A model generated the notes under the pieces. The model had not been told where the DNA came from and did no database searches. It saw only the letters and a program-made list of their open reading frames with translations. Made by a program: the position numbers and the translations under genes. DNA of 64,000 bases from Gammaproteobacteria bacterium (GTDB lineage: Bacteria; Pseudomonadota; Gammaproteobacteria; Steroidobacterales; GCA-2729495), in assembly GCA_024229935.1 (NCBI GenBank), contig JAAERX010000074.1:61072-125071 (forward strand), given 5' to 3'. Below are positions 1 through 7,913 of this stretch, one piece after another; position 1 is the stretch's first letter; the number at the start of each line of letters is the position of its first letter.

Positions 1-20
1 TACAGGCTCAAAATACAGCT

Positions 21-704
21 ATGGACTCACTAAAAATTTCTTCCTGGCCCGTGGAAGAAAGGCCCCGGGAGCGCTTACTTCAATACGGTACCGCTGGGCT
101 ATCTGATACAGAGGTGCTGGCTGTTTTACTTGGGCGGGGTGTAGCCGGAATACCGGTTATTGAGCTTGCACGAGAACTAATACAACGCTTTGGCGGTATC
201 CGTGGAACTCTGAACGCCAATCAGGCAGATTTATGCAGTGTAAACGGCATAGGGCTGGCCAAAGTTGCCACATTACTTGCTGCCCGAGAATGCGGGCGAA
301 GGCACTTACGTGAGCGCCTAAGCCCAGGTGTTACCATAGGCTCACCTGCAGATAGCCATGAATTTTTGCTCGCCAGCCTGCGTGACCGACCTCATGAGGT
401 CTTTTGCTGCCTTTTTCTGGATAACAGGCACCGGGTACTGGCCTTTGATGAGTTGTTTCGTGGCACGATTGACACGGCTGCCGTTTACCCCCGGGAAATT
501 GTTAAACAGGCACTATCCAGAAATGCAGCTGCCGTGATACTTGCGCATAATCACCCCTCCGGCGTTGCAGAGCCCAGCCAGTCAGATCAACTGATAACAC
601 GGCGCATCCGGGATGCTCTTGATCTTATCGACGTGCGGCTGCTTGACCACTTCGTTATAGGCGATAACAGCTGCATCTCTCTGGCCAGCAGGGGCATGCT
701 TTAA
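21..704 (+). CDS. radC: RadC family JAB-domain protein
   Basis: A 227-residue RadC homologue, close to the usual length of about 225. The N-terminal half carries a helix-hairpin-helix-like region (VNGIGLAKVATLLAA, about residues 73-87). The C-terminal JAB/MPN metal-binding motif is intact: HNHPSG near residue 176, followed by SQSD. RadC was historically linked to DNA repair, but its biochemical role is not firmly established. The order radC-rpmB-rpmG-mutM is common in gammaproteobacteria and supports the call. The start was chosen because the protein begins with the conserved region MDSLKISSWPVEERPRERLL. No strong Shine-Dalgarno sequence is visible in the 20 bases before it. Confidence 0.95.
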   Translation: MDSLKISSWPVEERPRERLLQYGTAGLSDTEVLAVLLGRGVAGIPVIELARELIQRFGGIRGTLNANQADLCSVNGIGLAKVATLLAARECGRRHLRERLSPGVTIGSPADSHEFLLASLRDRPHEVFCCLFLDNRHRVLAFDELFRGTIDTAAVYPREIVKQALSRNAAAVILAHNHPSGVAEPSQSDQLITRRIRDALDLIDVRLLDHFVIGDNSCISLASRGML

Positions 705-726
705 AGACCAGAATAGGCCCCAGTCC

Positions 727-755
727 TTGCTTACGGAGGCTGGTACTGGTATAAA
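727..755 (+). promoter_or_regulatory. Extended -10 sigma-70 promoter for rpmB-rpmG
   Basis: TTGCTT at 727-732 and TATAAA at 750-755 are separated by 17 bases. TG at 747-748 sits one base before the -10, giving an extended -10 element. Transcription would start near 762, about 60 bases before the rpmB ATG. This is a motif match only. Confidence 0.55.
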
Positions 756-770
756 ACGCAACCCCAAATC

Positions 771-787
771 ATCCGGACAGTCCGGAT
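771..787. repeat. Perfect 17-bp palindrome in the rpmB leader
   Basis: ATCCGGAC, one central A, then GTCCGGAT: two perfect 8-base arms. It lies just downstream of the predicted transcription start and ends 33 bases before the rpmB ATG. It could be an operator or a leader hairpin. One base between the arms is too tight for an RNA loop, so a hairpin would open a few inner pairs. Confidence 0.6.
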
Positions 788-820
788 CGATTTAACTAAT
801 TGATTTATAAGAGGTTGCTC

Positions 821-1057
821 ATGTCCCGCGTCTGTCAGGTCACCGGAAAAAAACCGATGGCCGGAAATAACGTATCGCACGCTAACAACAGGACGCGACG
901 CCGTTTCCTGCCCAATCTTCACAGCAAAAGGATTTGGGTAGAGAGCGAGCAGCGCCATGTGAAACTACGCGTTTCCTCAAAAGGCCTGCGCATTATTGAC
1001 AAACTGGGTATTGATAAAGTGCTTAGCAACCTGCGCGCCAAGGGCGTCAAGCTTTAA
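821..1057 (+). CDS. rpmB: 50S ribosomal protein L28
   Basis: A 78-residue L28 of the large ribosomal subunit. The open frame extends to 800, but the family begins [12 protein letters not shown], so the ATG at 821 is the start; AGAGG lies about 7 bases before it. The conserved [15 protein letters not shown] and TRRRFLPNL segments are present. The gene is 13 bases upstream of rpmG, and the two share a promoter (727-755) and a terminator (1301-1329). Confidence 0.97.
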   Translation: MSRVCQVTGKKPMAGNNVSHANNRTRRRFLPNLHSKRIWVESEQRHVKLRVSSKGLRIIDKLGIDKVLSNLRAKGVKL

Positions 1058-1070
1058 AGGAAGCTGAATC

Positions 1071-1226
1071 ATGAGAGACAAAATTAAACTGGTTTCATCA
1101 GCAGGTACCGGCCACTACTACACAACGGACAAGAACAAGCGTCTTCATCCTGAAAAGCTGGAAACCAAAAAGTACGATCCCGTGGTTCGTAAACACGTGA
1201 TGTACAAAGAGGCAAAGATTAAGTAA
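1071..1226 (+). CDS. rpmG: 50S ribosomal protein L33
   Basis: A 51-residue L33, translated by eye: it starts [19 protein letters not shown] and ends [11 protein letters not shown]. It is a small large-subunit protein. AAGGAAG precedes the ATG by 7 bases. This is the version without the four zinc-binding cysteines: no CxxC pair is present, so a zinc-starvation paralogue pair is not implied. It is co-transcribed with rpmB. Confidence 0.96.
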   Translation: MRDKIKLVSSAGTGHYYTTDKNKRLHPEKLETKKYDPVVRKHVMYKEAKIK

Positions 1227-1300
1227 ATCTGGGCTTTCAACCAGTGCAGCCAGCTGAAAGGTTAAACACACTTATACCGGGGCTCCAAATGAACCAAGGT

Positions 1301-1329
1301 AAAAAAGCCCGCTCAAAGCGGGCTTTTTT
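1301..1329 (+). terminator. Rho-independent terminator after rpmG
   Basis: The stem is GCCCGC (1307-1312) with GCGGGC (1318-1323), and the loop is TCAAA. It is flanked by six A and six T, so it can work in both directions. It closes the rpmBG transcript before mutM. Confidence 0.9.
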
Positions 1330-1381
1330 GTGCACAGATACATATATAGTGAGGTATTAAGCTAAGGACACCGTCACAAGA

Positions 1382-2197
1382 ATGCCCGAATTACCTGAGG
1401 TAGAGACCACGCGATACGGCATTGCGCCCGCACTGGAAGGTCAGAAAATTACAGCACTGGTGATACGTGAGCCTCGGTTACGCTGGCCGATACCTAAAGA
1501 CCTGCCAGAAAAACTGCAGGGACAAATTGTGAACAGCGTCAAACGTCGGGCAAAATACCTGCTCCTTGAAACTCAATCTGGCAGCGCCATGATTCATCTT
1601 GGTATGTCCGGAAGTATGCGCATCGTAAGCACTCAGGACGCGCCTGAGAAACATGATCATTTTGATATTGTCACTGCAGCAGGTGACATCATTCGTTATA
1701 ACGACCCACGCCGTTTTGGCTCCTTACTCTGGGCTGGCTTAAACCCGGACACACATGCTTTGTTACGCAAACTGGGCCCGGAGCCTTTGGAAGAGGGTTT
1801 CACCGGTGTATACCTTTGGGAGTCCAGCCGGAGTCGCCGAATTAGTATTAAGCAACACATTATGAACAGTAAAGTTGTAGCAGGTGTGGGCAACATCTAT
1901 GCCAATGAGGCTTTATTTATGGCAGGTATTCATCCCGCCAGGCAGGCAGGCCGAATTGCTTTACCACGCATGGAAAACCTAAGTAAAGAAATAAAAACTG
2001 TGCTTACAGCAGCCATCAAACAAGGTGGCACAACTCTACGTGACTATCGTGGTGGCGATGGAAAACCGGGTTATTTTAAACAGGAGTTACGGGTGTATGA
2101 GCGTGGCAACCAGCCCTGTAAAACCTGCGGCACACCCATCAAACAAATAGTGCAGGGACAGCGCGCGACCTACTACTGCAAACACTGTCAGCGCTAA
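1382..2197 (+). CDS. mutM: Formamidopyrimidine-DNA glycosylase
   Basis: A bifunctional DNA glycosylase/AP lyase that removes 8-oxoguanine and formamidopyrimidines. At 271 residues it is the standard family length. The protein starts MPELPEVET, with Pro2 as the Schiff-base nucleophile and Glu3 conserved. The helix-two-turn-helix region includes VVAGVGNIYANEALF (about 164-178). A C-terminal zinc finger has CKTC and CKHC pairs (about 247-270). The start is fixed because the catalytic proline must follow the initiator methionine. It is transcribed separately from rpmBG because a terminator lies between them. Confidence 0.97.
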   Translation: MPELPEVETTRYGIAPALEGQKITALVIREPRLRWPIPKDLPEKLQGQIVNSVKRRAKYLLLETQSGSAMIHLGMSGSMRIVSTQDAPEKHDHFDIVTAAGDIIRYNDPRRFGSLLWAGLNPDTHALLRKLGPEPLEEGFTGVYLWESSRSRRISIKQHIMNSKVVAGVGNIYANEALFMAGIHPARQAGRIALPRMENLSKEIKTVLTAAIKQGGTTLRDYRGGDGKPGYFKQELRVYERGNQPCKTCGTPIKQIVQGQRATYYCKHCQR

Positions 2198-2211
2198 GCA
2201 CTAAATATTCT

Positions 2212-3900
2212 TTAGTAAACTCTGCCCTCTCCTTCGCCACGGGGGTCTGTCACAGAGCTCACTTTATTAGTTGCATAATCCCAGGTCACCACATTCATAT
2301 TACCAAAAGGACGCCGGGACTCTGACAGTTTATGGCCCATAGCTTGCAAAAGCTCGATATCTGCAACATCAATTGCACCAGGCTCATAATTTACTACATC
2401 AGGCAAATACTGATGATGGAAACGCTTCTGACTAACCATCTCCTCTGCATCTGCACCACGTTCCCAGGCAAGTGCTGCCTGCAACACCATAGTTATAATT
2501 CGGCTGCCCCCCGGTGTACCTACAATAGCTATACCCCGGTCTGATTCCAGAAAGCTCGGTGACATGCTTGAAAGTGGTCGCTTAGCAGCAGCTATCGAGT
2601 TTGCTTCATCACCAATCAAACCAAATTCATTGGGAACGCCTTTCTTGATAGAAAAATCATCCATCTCATTATTAAGAACAACACCAGTACCGGGGGCAAT
2701 AAATCCTGCTCCGTACCATGTGTTCACCGTAATGGTGGCAGATACCCGATTACCCGCCTTATCAAGGACTGAAAAATGGGTTGTCTGGCGCCCTTCTGAG
2801 CCATCCGTATCTATACCTTCAAGACTTGAGCTTGCCAAAGCCTGGTTACTCACGACCTTCTGTCTGTGAACCTGTAGATAATCCTCACCAAGAAGCCTGT
2901 CTAAAGGCATGGCTACAAAATCCGGGTCTCCCATGTATACAGCACGGTCACGATACGCCAGCCGCATAGCTTCAATTTCATAATGTACTTGCTGTGCCAC
3001 AGGCAGACTATCCAGTGGGTATGCTGACAGAAACTTAAACATCTGGGCTAAGGCAACACCACCAGATGATGGTGGTGGCGCAGACACAACACGCATACCG
3101 TTGTACTCAAATACCGTTGGTTCACGTTCAACAACTGCGTAAGTGGCAAGGTCTTCAAGACTCCATATACCGCCGGCATCACGTACACCATCTACCAGCA
3201 AACGTGCCGTTTCACCTTTATAAAAACCATCATTTCCAGACTCGGCAAAACGTTTGTAAGTGTTGGCCAAATCAGGCTGGATGATCAGATCACCTTCTGT
3301 AGGAAGCTCTCCAGCCGGATAAAAGACAGTTGCAAAAGCAGGTGAATCAAGCAGTGATTTTTTACGAAATCGCAGCCCCAGTAATGCACGTGGAGAAATA
3401 TTAAACCCTTCCTCTGCATAACGAATGGCAGGAGCCAGCGTTACACTCAGTGGCAGGGTGCCAAAATTCTCAGACAAATAGGCAAGTCCGGCTGGTTCAC
3501 CAGGGATACCGGCAGCCAGTGGCCCATCCATGGAGGCCCGCTTGCGTGGCTTACCATCATCATCGAGAAACATATTACGAGTAGCTGCAGCCGGTGCCAC
3601 TTCACGGGCATCAACAAAGCGGTACTCATCTGTCTTGGCAAGGTACAACAAAAAAAACCCGCCCCCACCAAGACCCGAAGCTGCCGGCTCCACCACCCCA
3701 AGAGCACCTGCTACAGCCACTGCAGCATCAAAAGCATTACCGCCTAAAGCAAGCACCTCCATACCGGCTGCAGTAGCCAGTGGGTCAGCGCTGGCTACTG
3801 CAGCGTTACCAGGAAACTTACGAGCACTCGTGTCACAGGCATTGATACCAATTAAAAGAACACCAAGCACAAGAATGCGAATGATCAAATGAACGCTCAA
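2212..3900 (-). CDS. ggt: Gamma-glutamyltransferase (lipoprotein-type)
   Basis: An Ntn-hydrolase proenzyme that cleaves and transfers the gamma-glutamyl group of glutathione in the periplasm. Its 562 residues match the family. The likely autoprocessing nucleophile is Thr373 in the motif TTHFSVLD, splitting the chain into large and small subunits. Other conserved pieces are SGLGGGGFFLLY (about 77-88), the PLSSMSPSF segment and GTPGGSRI near the C-terminus. The N-terminus is a lipoprotein-like signal ending GINAC, with Cys22, so the enzyme may be membrane-anchored rather than soluble. It is convergent with mutM and reads away from coaD's end, 25 bases apart. Confidence 0.93.
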   Translation of the reverse strand: MSVHLIIRILVLGVLLIGINACDTSARKFPGNAAVASADPLATAAGMEVLALGGNAFDAAVAVAGALGVVEPAASGLGGGGFFLLYLAKTDEYRFVDAREVAPAAATRNMFLDDDGKPRKRASMDGPLAAGIPGEPAGLAYLSENFGTLPLSVTLAPAIRYAEEGFNISPRALLGLRFRKKSLLDSPAFATVFYPAGELPTEGDLIIQPDLANTYKRFAESGNDGFYKGETARLLVDGVRDAGGIWSLEDLATYAVVEREPTVFEYNGMRVVSAPPPSSGGVALAQMFKFLSAYPLDSLPVAQQVHYEIEAMRLAYRDRAVYMGDPDFVAMPLDRLLGEDYLQVHRQKVVSNQALASSSLEGIDTDGSEGRQTTHFSVLDKAGNRVSATITVNTWYGAGFIAPGTGVVLNNEMDDFSIKKGVPNEFGLIGDEANSIAAAKRPLSSMSPSFLESDRGIAIVGTPGGSRIITMVLQAALAWERGADAEEMVSQKRFHHQYLPDVVNYEPGAIDVADIELLQAMGHKLSESRRPFGNMNVVTWDYATNKVSSVTDPRGEGEGRVY

Positions 3901-3925
3901 AGCAGTATCAACTTAAATACCTTTA

Positions 3926-4429
3926 TCATTTACTAAAATGCTTTTTCAGCTCCACATCAACCTGAGGATGTACAAACTTTGCAACATCACCTCCCATTGC
4001 TGCAATTTCTCGCACTAATGTCGATGACACAAAAGCAAATTTTTCAGTAGGCGTCATAAATACTGTTTCAACAGCTGATTCCAAATGACGGTTCATTGTT
4101 GCCAGCTGAAACTCATATTCAAAGTCACTGACTGCGCGCAGGCCCCGCACAATAATGCCAGTATCATGCTGACGGGCAACTTCAACTGTTAGCCCTTCAT
4201 AACCAATAACTTCCAGATCAGACACATCATTTAATACGGTCTTAATGAGACTAATACGTTTTTCCAGGTTAAACACAGGCTGCTTTTTACTACTGGCAGC
4301 CACTGCTACAACTACACGCCCAAATGTTCGGGAGATACGTCGTGCAATTTCTTCATGTCCATTAGTAAACGGATCAAAGGTTCCGGGGTATAGCGCGCCT
4401 GCTGCCACTGGTTTACTCCTGCTTATCAA
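3926..4429 (-). CDS. coaD: Phosphopantetheine adenylyltransferase
   Basis: The penultimate step of coenzyme A synthesis: 4'-phosphopantetheine plus ATP gives dephospho-CoA. The nucleotidyltransferase signature YPGTFDPFTNGH sits at residues 14-25. The conserved RGLRAVSDFEYE (about 95-106) and VSSTLVREIA are present. At 167 residues it has a slightly extended N-terminus. The gene overlaps the end of rsmD by 4 bases, the usual rsmD-coaD arrangement, so translation is probably coupled. Confidence 0.96.
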   Translation of the reverse strand: MISRSKPVAAGALYPGTFDPFTNGHEEIARRISRTFGRVVVAVAASSKKQPVFNLEKRISLIKTVLNDVSDLEVIGYEGLTVEVARQHDTGIIVRGLRAVSDFEYEFQLATMNRHLESAVETVFMTPTEKFAFVSSTLVREIAAMGGDVAKFVHPQVDVELKKHFSK

Positions 4430-5073
4430 ATACTTTTATGTCTAGGCTTTCGCTGTACAAGCATATAACGCACATTCCCTGCTGTACGCTCCCTGACAAT
4501 ACTCCAGATTTCTGGTAATGATGGTAACTCTACTTGTTTGGCCATCTCTATATATATGTATGCATCAGGGCTTAAACAACCAGCCGATTCCAGCAGTGTA
4601 CACAAATTACTCAGTATCGGACCTGTCCCCAGGCTAACAAAGGGGGGGTCAATAAATACGATATCAAATGGCCCCCGGTCAGCATAAGAAAGTGTAAAAG
4701 CATCAGCCTTTATAACCTTCGCTGATCTGGAACCTGCCTCTTTTACCCCCAGAACCTCAATATTCTTCTTAAGCTGACTTACCGCCTGCCTGTTCTGCTC
4801 GATAAATACAGTCTTTACCGCGCCCCGTGACAAAGCCTCAAGACCTAACGCCCCCGTACCTGCAAACATATCAAGACAGCAGGCATCAGATATAGAAGGC
4901 TGCAACCAGTTAAAGAGCGTCTCCCTGACCCGGTCAGCTGTGGGACGAATGCCCTTAGTTGCAAAATGAATACGCCGACCTTTCCAGCAGCCTGCAATAA
5001 TGCGCACGGATGAATGTTCTGATTTAGCCACTATTCTGCCATCACTAATACTGTCATATACAAAGCTAAGCAT
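4426..5073 (-). CDS. rsmD: 16S rRNA (guanine966-N2)-methyltransferase
   Basis: An SAM-dependent methyltransferase of 215 residues that modifies G966 of 16S rRNA. It shows the SAM-binding motif LDMFAGTGALGLEALSRG (about 68-85) and the catalytic DPPF motif (about 142-145). RPTADRVRETLFNWL is the conserved RsmD block. The first 20 residues before SEHSSVRIIAG look poorly conserved, so the true start may be a little further in. It is the first gene of an rsmD-coaD pair and divergent from ftsY. Confidence 0.93.
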   Translation of the reverse strand: MLSFVYDSISDGRIVAKSEHSSVRIIAGCWKGRRIHFATKGIRPTADRVRETLFNWLQPSISDACCLDMFAGTGALGLEALSRGAVKTVFIEQNRQAVSQLKKNIEVLGVKEAGSRSAKVIKADAFTLSYADRGPFDIVFIDPPFVSLGTGPILSNLCTLLESAGCLSPDAYIYIEMAKQVELPSLPEIWSIVRERTAGNVRYMLVQRKPRHKSI

Positions 5074-5167
5074 AGCTGAGCCTGGCCCTATACTGGGGTG
5101 ATTCTTTATACCCTTATTTATCCCCTTAGTTTATTCCTTAGGCCGTTATTCGTTAACATGCGCGCTC

Positions 5168-6145
5168 ATGAATACATCTGCTGATAAAGATACCCCTCCG
5201 AAGAAACCCGGTTTTTTCTCCAGACTGCGTCAACGACTTAATCGTGGCAAGGGTCTGGGCCTGAGTTCACTCAACTGGCTTACCGGCCGGGGACTCGATG
5301 AGGAACTGGAGGAAGAAATTGAGGAACGCCTGCTACTTGCCGATGTAGGCGTGGAAACAACCGAACGCATCCTGAATGGTTTGCGTAAAAGTGCCGGCAG
5401 CCTGAAAAATGATGACAGTGAGGGCCTGAAAAAAGCCTTACAGGCCGAACTACTGGCCATACTAAAACCCCGTGCAATCCCACTAACCATTCCAGCTGAT
5501 AAACGGCCCTATGTCATTCTTATGGTCGGCGTAAATGGTTCAGGCAAAACAACAACCATAGGCAAGCTAGCTCACCACCTTAAGGACCAGGGGTTATCTG
5601 TTTTACTAGCAGCAGGTGATACCTATCGAGCAGCAGCAACAGAACAATTACAGGCATGGGGAGACCGAAATCAGGTGCCCGTCATCAGTCAGAAACCTGG
5701 TGCAGACCCCGCAGCTGTTATTTATGATGCTCTTGAAATGGCCCGGGCAAAAAACATTGACGTCGTGCTCGCAGATACAGCCGGAAGATTACAAAATCAG
5801 GAAGGCCTGATGCGTGAACTCGAAAAGGTAGTCCGTATTGCTGGCAAACAGGACCCTGAAGCACCCCATGAGAAAATGCTAGTGCTTGACTCGAGTCTGG
5901 GCCAGAATGCTCTCAATCAGGCTATACACTTCAATACGGCTATAGGCCTGACAGGCATAACCATGACCAAGCTGGATGGTGGCGGACAAGGCGGCATACT
6001 ATTGGCAATTGCAAATCAGCTGGATGTCCCGTTTCGTTTTATTGGGATAGGTGAACAAAGGGAAGATATGGCACCATTTGATGCAGAAAAATTTACAGAT
6101 GCATTACTTGGGTTCAGAGATGAACAGGATACAGCGACCAGATGA
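5168..6145 (+). CDS. ftsY: Signal recognition particle receptor FtsY
   Basis: The SRP receptor GTPase, which docks ribosome-nascent chains at the inner membrane. Its 325 residues have a short acidic/basic N-terminus, an N domain (about 40-105) and a G domain. P-loop GVNGSGKTTT is at about 120 and DTAGRLQNQ at about 203. Two normally invariant motifs differ: the usual DATTGQN is DSSLGQN (about 240), and the closing TKLDGTAKGG is TKLDGGGQGG (about 266). The rest of the family fold, including RFIGIGEQREDMAPF, is normal. It overlaps ftsE by 4 bases and starts the ftsY-ftsE-ftsX operon. Confidence 0.95.
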   Translation: MNTSADKDTPPKKPGFFSRLRQRLNRGKGLGLSSLNWLTGRGLDEELEEEIEERLLLADVGVETTERILNGLRKSAGSLKNDDSEGLKKALQAELLAILKPRAIPLTIPADKRPYVILMVGVNGSGKTTTIGKLAHHLKDQGLSVLLAAGDTYRAAATEQLQAWGDRNQVPVISQKPGADPAAVIYDALEMARAKNIDVVLADTAGRLQNQEGLMRELEKVVRIAGKQDPEAPHEKMLVLDSSLGQNALNQAIHFNTAIGLTGITMTKLDGGGQGGILLAIANQLDVPFRFIGIGEQREDMAPFDAEKFTDALLGFRDEQDTATR

Positions 6146-6819
6146 TCCGTTTTGATGATGTCAGCAAACGATATGATGGTGGTGGAGATGCACTTAAACA
6201 CCTGTCATTTGAAATAAACCGCGGTGAAATGGTTTTCCTTACAGGCACATCCGGCGCAGGCAAGAGTACACTTCTCCGTCTTATTGCCCTGATTGAGCGC
6301 CCAACTCGTGGCCAAGTATTTGTAGATGGACGTAATGTAGGCCGGCTCAAAAAACGCCAGGTGCCCAGGCATCGCAGGCAACTTGGTATTGTATTTCAGG
6401 ACAACAAACTGCTTCCTGACCGCAGCGCCTTTGATAACGTTGCGCTGCCACTAATTATTAGTGGCATCAGTGACCGGGAGATACCGCGCAGGGTAAGGGC
6501 CGCACTTGACCAGGTAGGCCTGTTAAAAAAGGAGCGCAAGACACCACGAACACTGTCTACAGGCGAACAGCAGCGCGTCGGTATTGCACGAGCCGTTGTT
6601 ACCAGGCCCACACTGCTTATTGCTGATGAACCAACCGGTAATCTCGACCCGTGGCTATCACTTGAGATTATGAAGCTATTTGGCCGCTTCAATGAAATTG
6701 GGGTAACCATGTTAATAGCAACGCACGACCTTAATCTGCTTAATCGGGTAAATGGTCGCCGTATACAGCTAGCTAATGGCGAACTGATTAATTCTGATAA
6801 TGATGCGCTGGTTTTTTAG
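6142..6819 (+). CDS. ftsE: Cell division ATP-binding protein FtsE
   Basis: The ABC ATPase that pairs with FtsX to control periplasmic cell-wall hydrolases at the septum. Its 225 residues are full length. Walker A is GTSGAGKST (about 36-44), Walker B is LLIADEPTGNLDP (about 158-170) and the H-loop is ATHDLNLL. The ABC signature reads LSTGEQQRV rather than the usual LSGGEQQRV. The start ATG overlaps the ftsY stop, so translation is coupled. Confidence 0.95.
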   Translation: MIRFDDVSKRYDGGGDALKHLSFEINRGEMVFLTGTSGAGKSTLLRLIALIERPTRGQVFVDGRNVGRLKKRQVPRHRRQLGIVFQDNKLLPDRSAFDNVALPLIISGISDREIPRRVRAALDQVGLLKKERKTPRTLSTGEQQRVGIARAVVTRPTLLIADEPTGNLDPWLSLEIMKLFGRFNEIGVTMLIATHDLNLLNRVNGRRIQLANGELINSDNDALVF

Positions 6820-6828
6820 GAAGGTTTA

Positions 6829-7773
6829 ATGGCGCGTAACAAAGCAAATTTAAACTCTCAATTCCAGCGCTGGCGGAAGCTACACATACGTAATTGTGTA
6901 GATGCACTACTGGAATTTCGCAGCCAGCCTATAGCAACTGCCTTAACTGTCGCTGTCATAGGCATTGCACTGGCTCTACCTGCATCACTCAATTTGCTGG
7001 TACAAAATGGCCGCAGCCTAGCAGGCACCTGGGAAAGTGCCCGGGATTTTTCTGTTTATATAAAACCCGGTGAGCAACTTACTGTTGCCAATACACTAGC
7101 AGAAGAACTACGTAACCTTAGCAGTATTGATACAGTGATTATCATTACTGCTGATGAGGCTATGAACGACTTCAAAGAGGCCTCCGGTCTTGGCGAAGTA
7201 CTCGAGACACTGGGCACTAACCCACTGCCACATACCCTTGTTGTCAGGCCTAATGAAGCGGCAACAGTGCTGGAACTGGCGGCACTGGGAGAAGAGCTCT
7301 CTACCCGGCCCATTGTTGATATGGTCAAGATTGATACAGAATGGGTAGCACGACTGAATGCCATACTCGACTTCCTAAACCGAATCGTTCTTATGGGGTC
7401 CTTACTACTCATCATTGCAGTAGTCATTATTGTTGGTAATACCATCCGCCTGGATATACAAAACCGCCGGGATGAAATTGAGGTCCTTAAACTGCTGGGT
7501 GCCAGCGATGGATTTGTAAGGAGGCCGTTTTTGTATATAGGCCTCTGGTACGGTCTCATAGGTGGTGGTATAGCCTTCCTGCTCTTACAAGTTGGTGGCT
7601 GGCTTCTGGCTGCACCGCTGGAGCGTCTTATAGGGCTCTATGCAACCGAGATCAACCTGCTTGGCATGGATAGGGCTACCACCCTGTTTGTGATTGGCGG
7701 GGGCATTCTCTCTGGCTGGGGTGGCGCCTGGAGTGCAGTAAGCCGGCATTTGGCAATTATCCAGCCAAAATAA
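6829..7773 (+). CDS. ftsX: Cell division protein FtsX
   Basis: The integral-membrane partner of FtsE. Its 314 residues have four predicted membrane segments: about 40-62, 184-204, 235-257 and 277-300. A periplasmic domain lies between the first and second, where the family binds hydrolase activators. DIQNRRDEIEVLKLLGASDGF is split here by family signature ending KLLGA, the permease hallmark. The gene starts 9 bases after ftsE with AGGAAGG ahead of it. Confidence 0.94.
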   Translation: MARNKANLNSQFQRWRKLHIRNCVDALLEFRSQPIATALTVAVIGIALALPASLNLLVQNGRSLAGTWESARDFSVYIKPGEQLTVANTLAEELRNLSSIDTVIIITADEAMNDFKEASGLGEVLETLGTNPLPHTLVVRPNEAATVLELAALGEELSTRPIVDMVKIDTEWVARLNAILDFLNRIVLMGSLLLIIAVVIIVGNTIRLDIQNRRDEIEVLKLLGASDGFVRRPFLYIGLWYGLIGGGIAFLLLQVGGWLLAAPLERLIGLYATEINLLGMDRATTLFVIGGGILSGWGGAWSAVSRHLAIIQPK

Positions 7774-7833
7774 TCATAAGTAACTGATAATATAGGTTTT
7801 TAACATAAGCCTATTAAGGAACTGATCCAGTTC

Positions 7834-7860
7834 TTAGCACTCTAACATAAGGAGTGCTAG
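7834..7860. promoter_or_regulatory. CIRCE element (HrcA operator) upstream of rpoH
   Basis: TTAGCACTC (7834-7842), nine bases, then GAGTGCTAG (7852-7860). The published CIRCE consensus is TTAGCACTC-N9-GAGTGCTAA, so 17 of 18 defined bases match and the spacer is exactly nine. It ends 53 bases before the rpoH ATG. HrcA normally represses at this site. hrcA itself is not in the window. Confidence 0.88.
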
Positions 7861-7913
7861 AATCACCGACCCGCAAAAGCACGCCATCAAAGCAATAGCG
7901 GAATACAGTAAAT

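Noticed and set aside
3530..3892. 120-codon plus-strand frame inside ggt
   Set aside because: Lies wholly opposite the well-supported ggt; proline/alanine-rich shadow frame.
5230..5490. Serine-rich minus-strand frames opposite ftsY
   Set aside because: Shadow of the acidic coding strand; no own signals.
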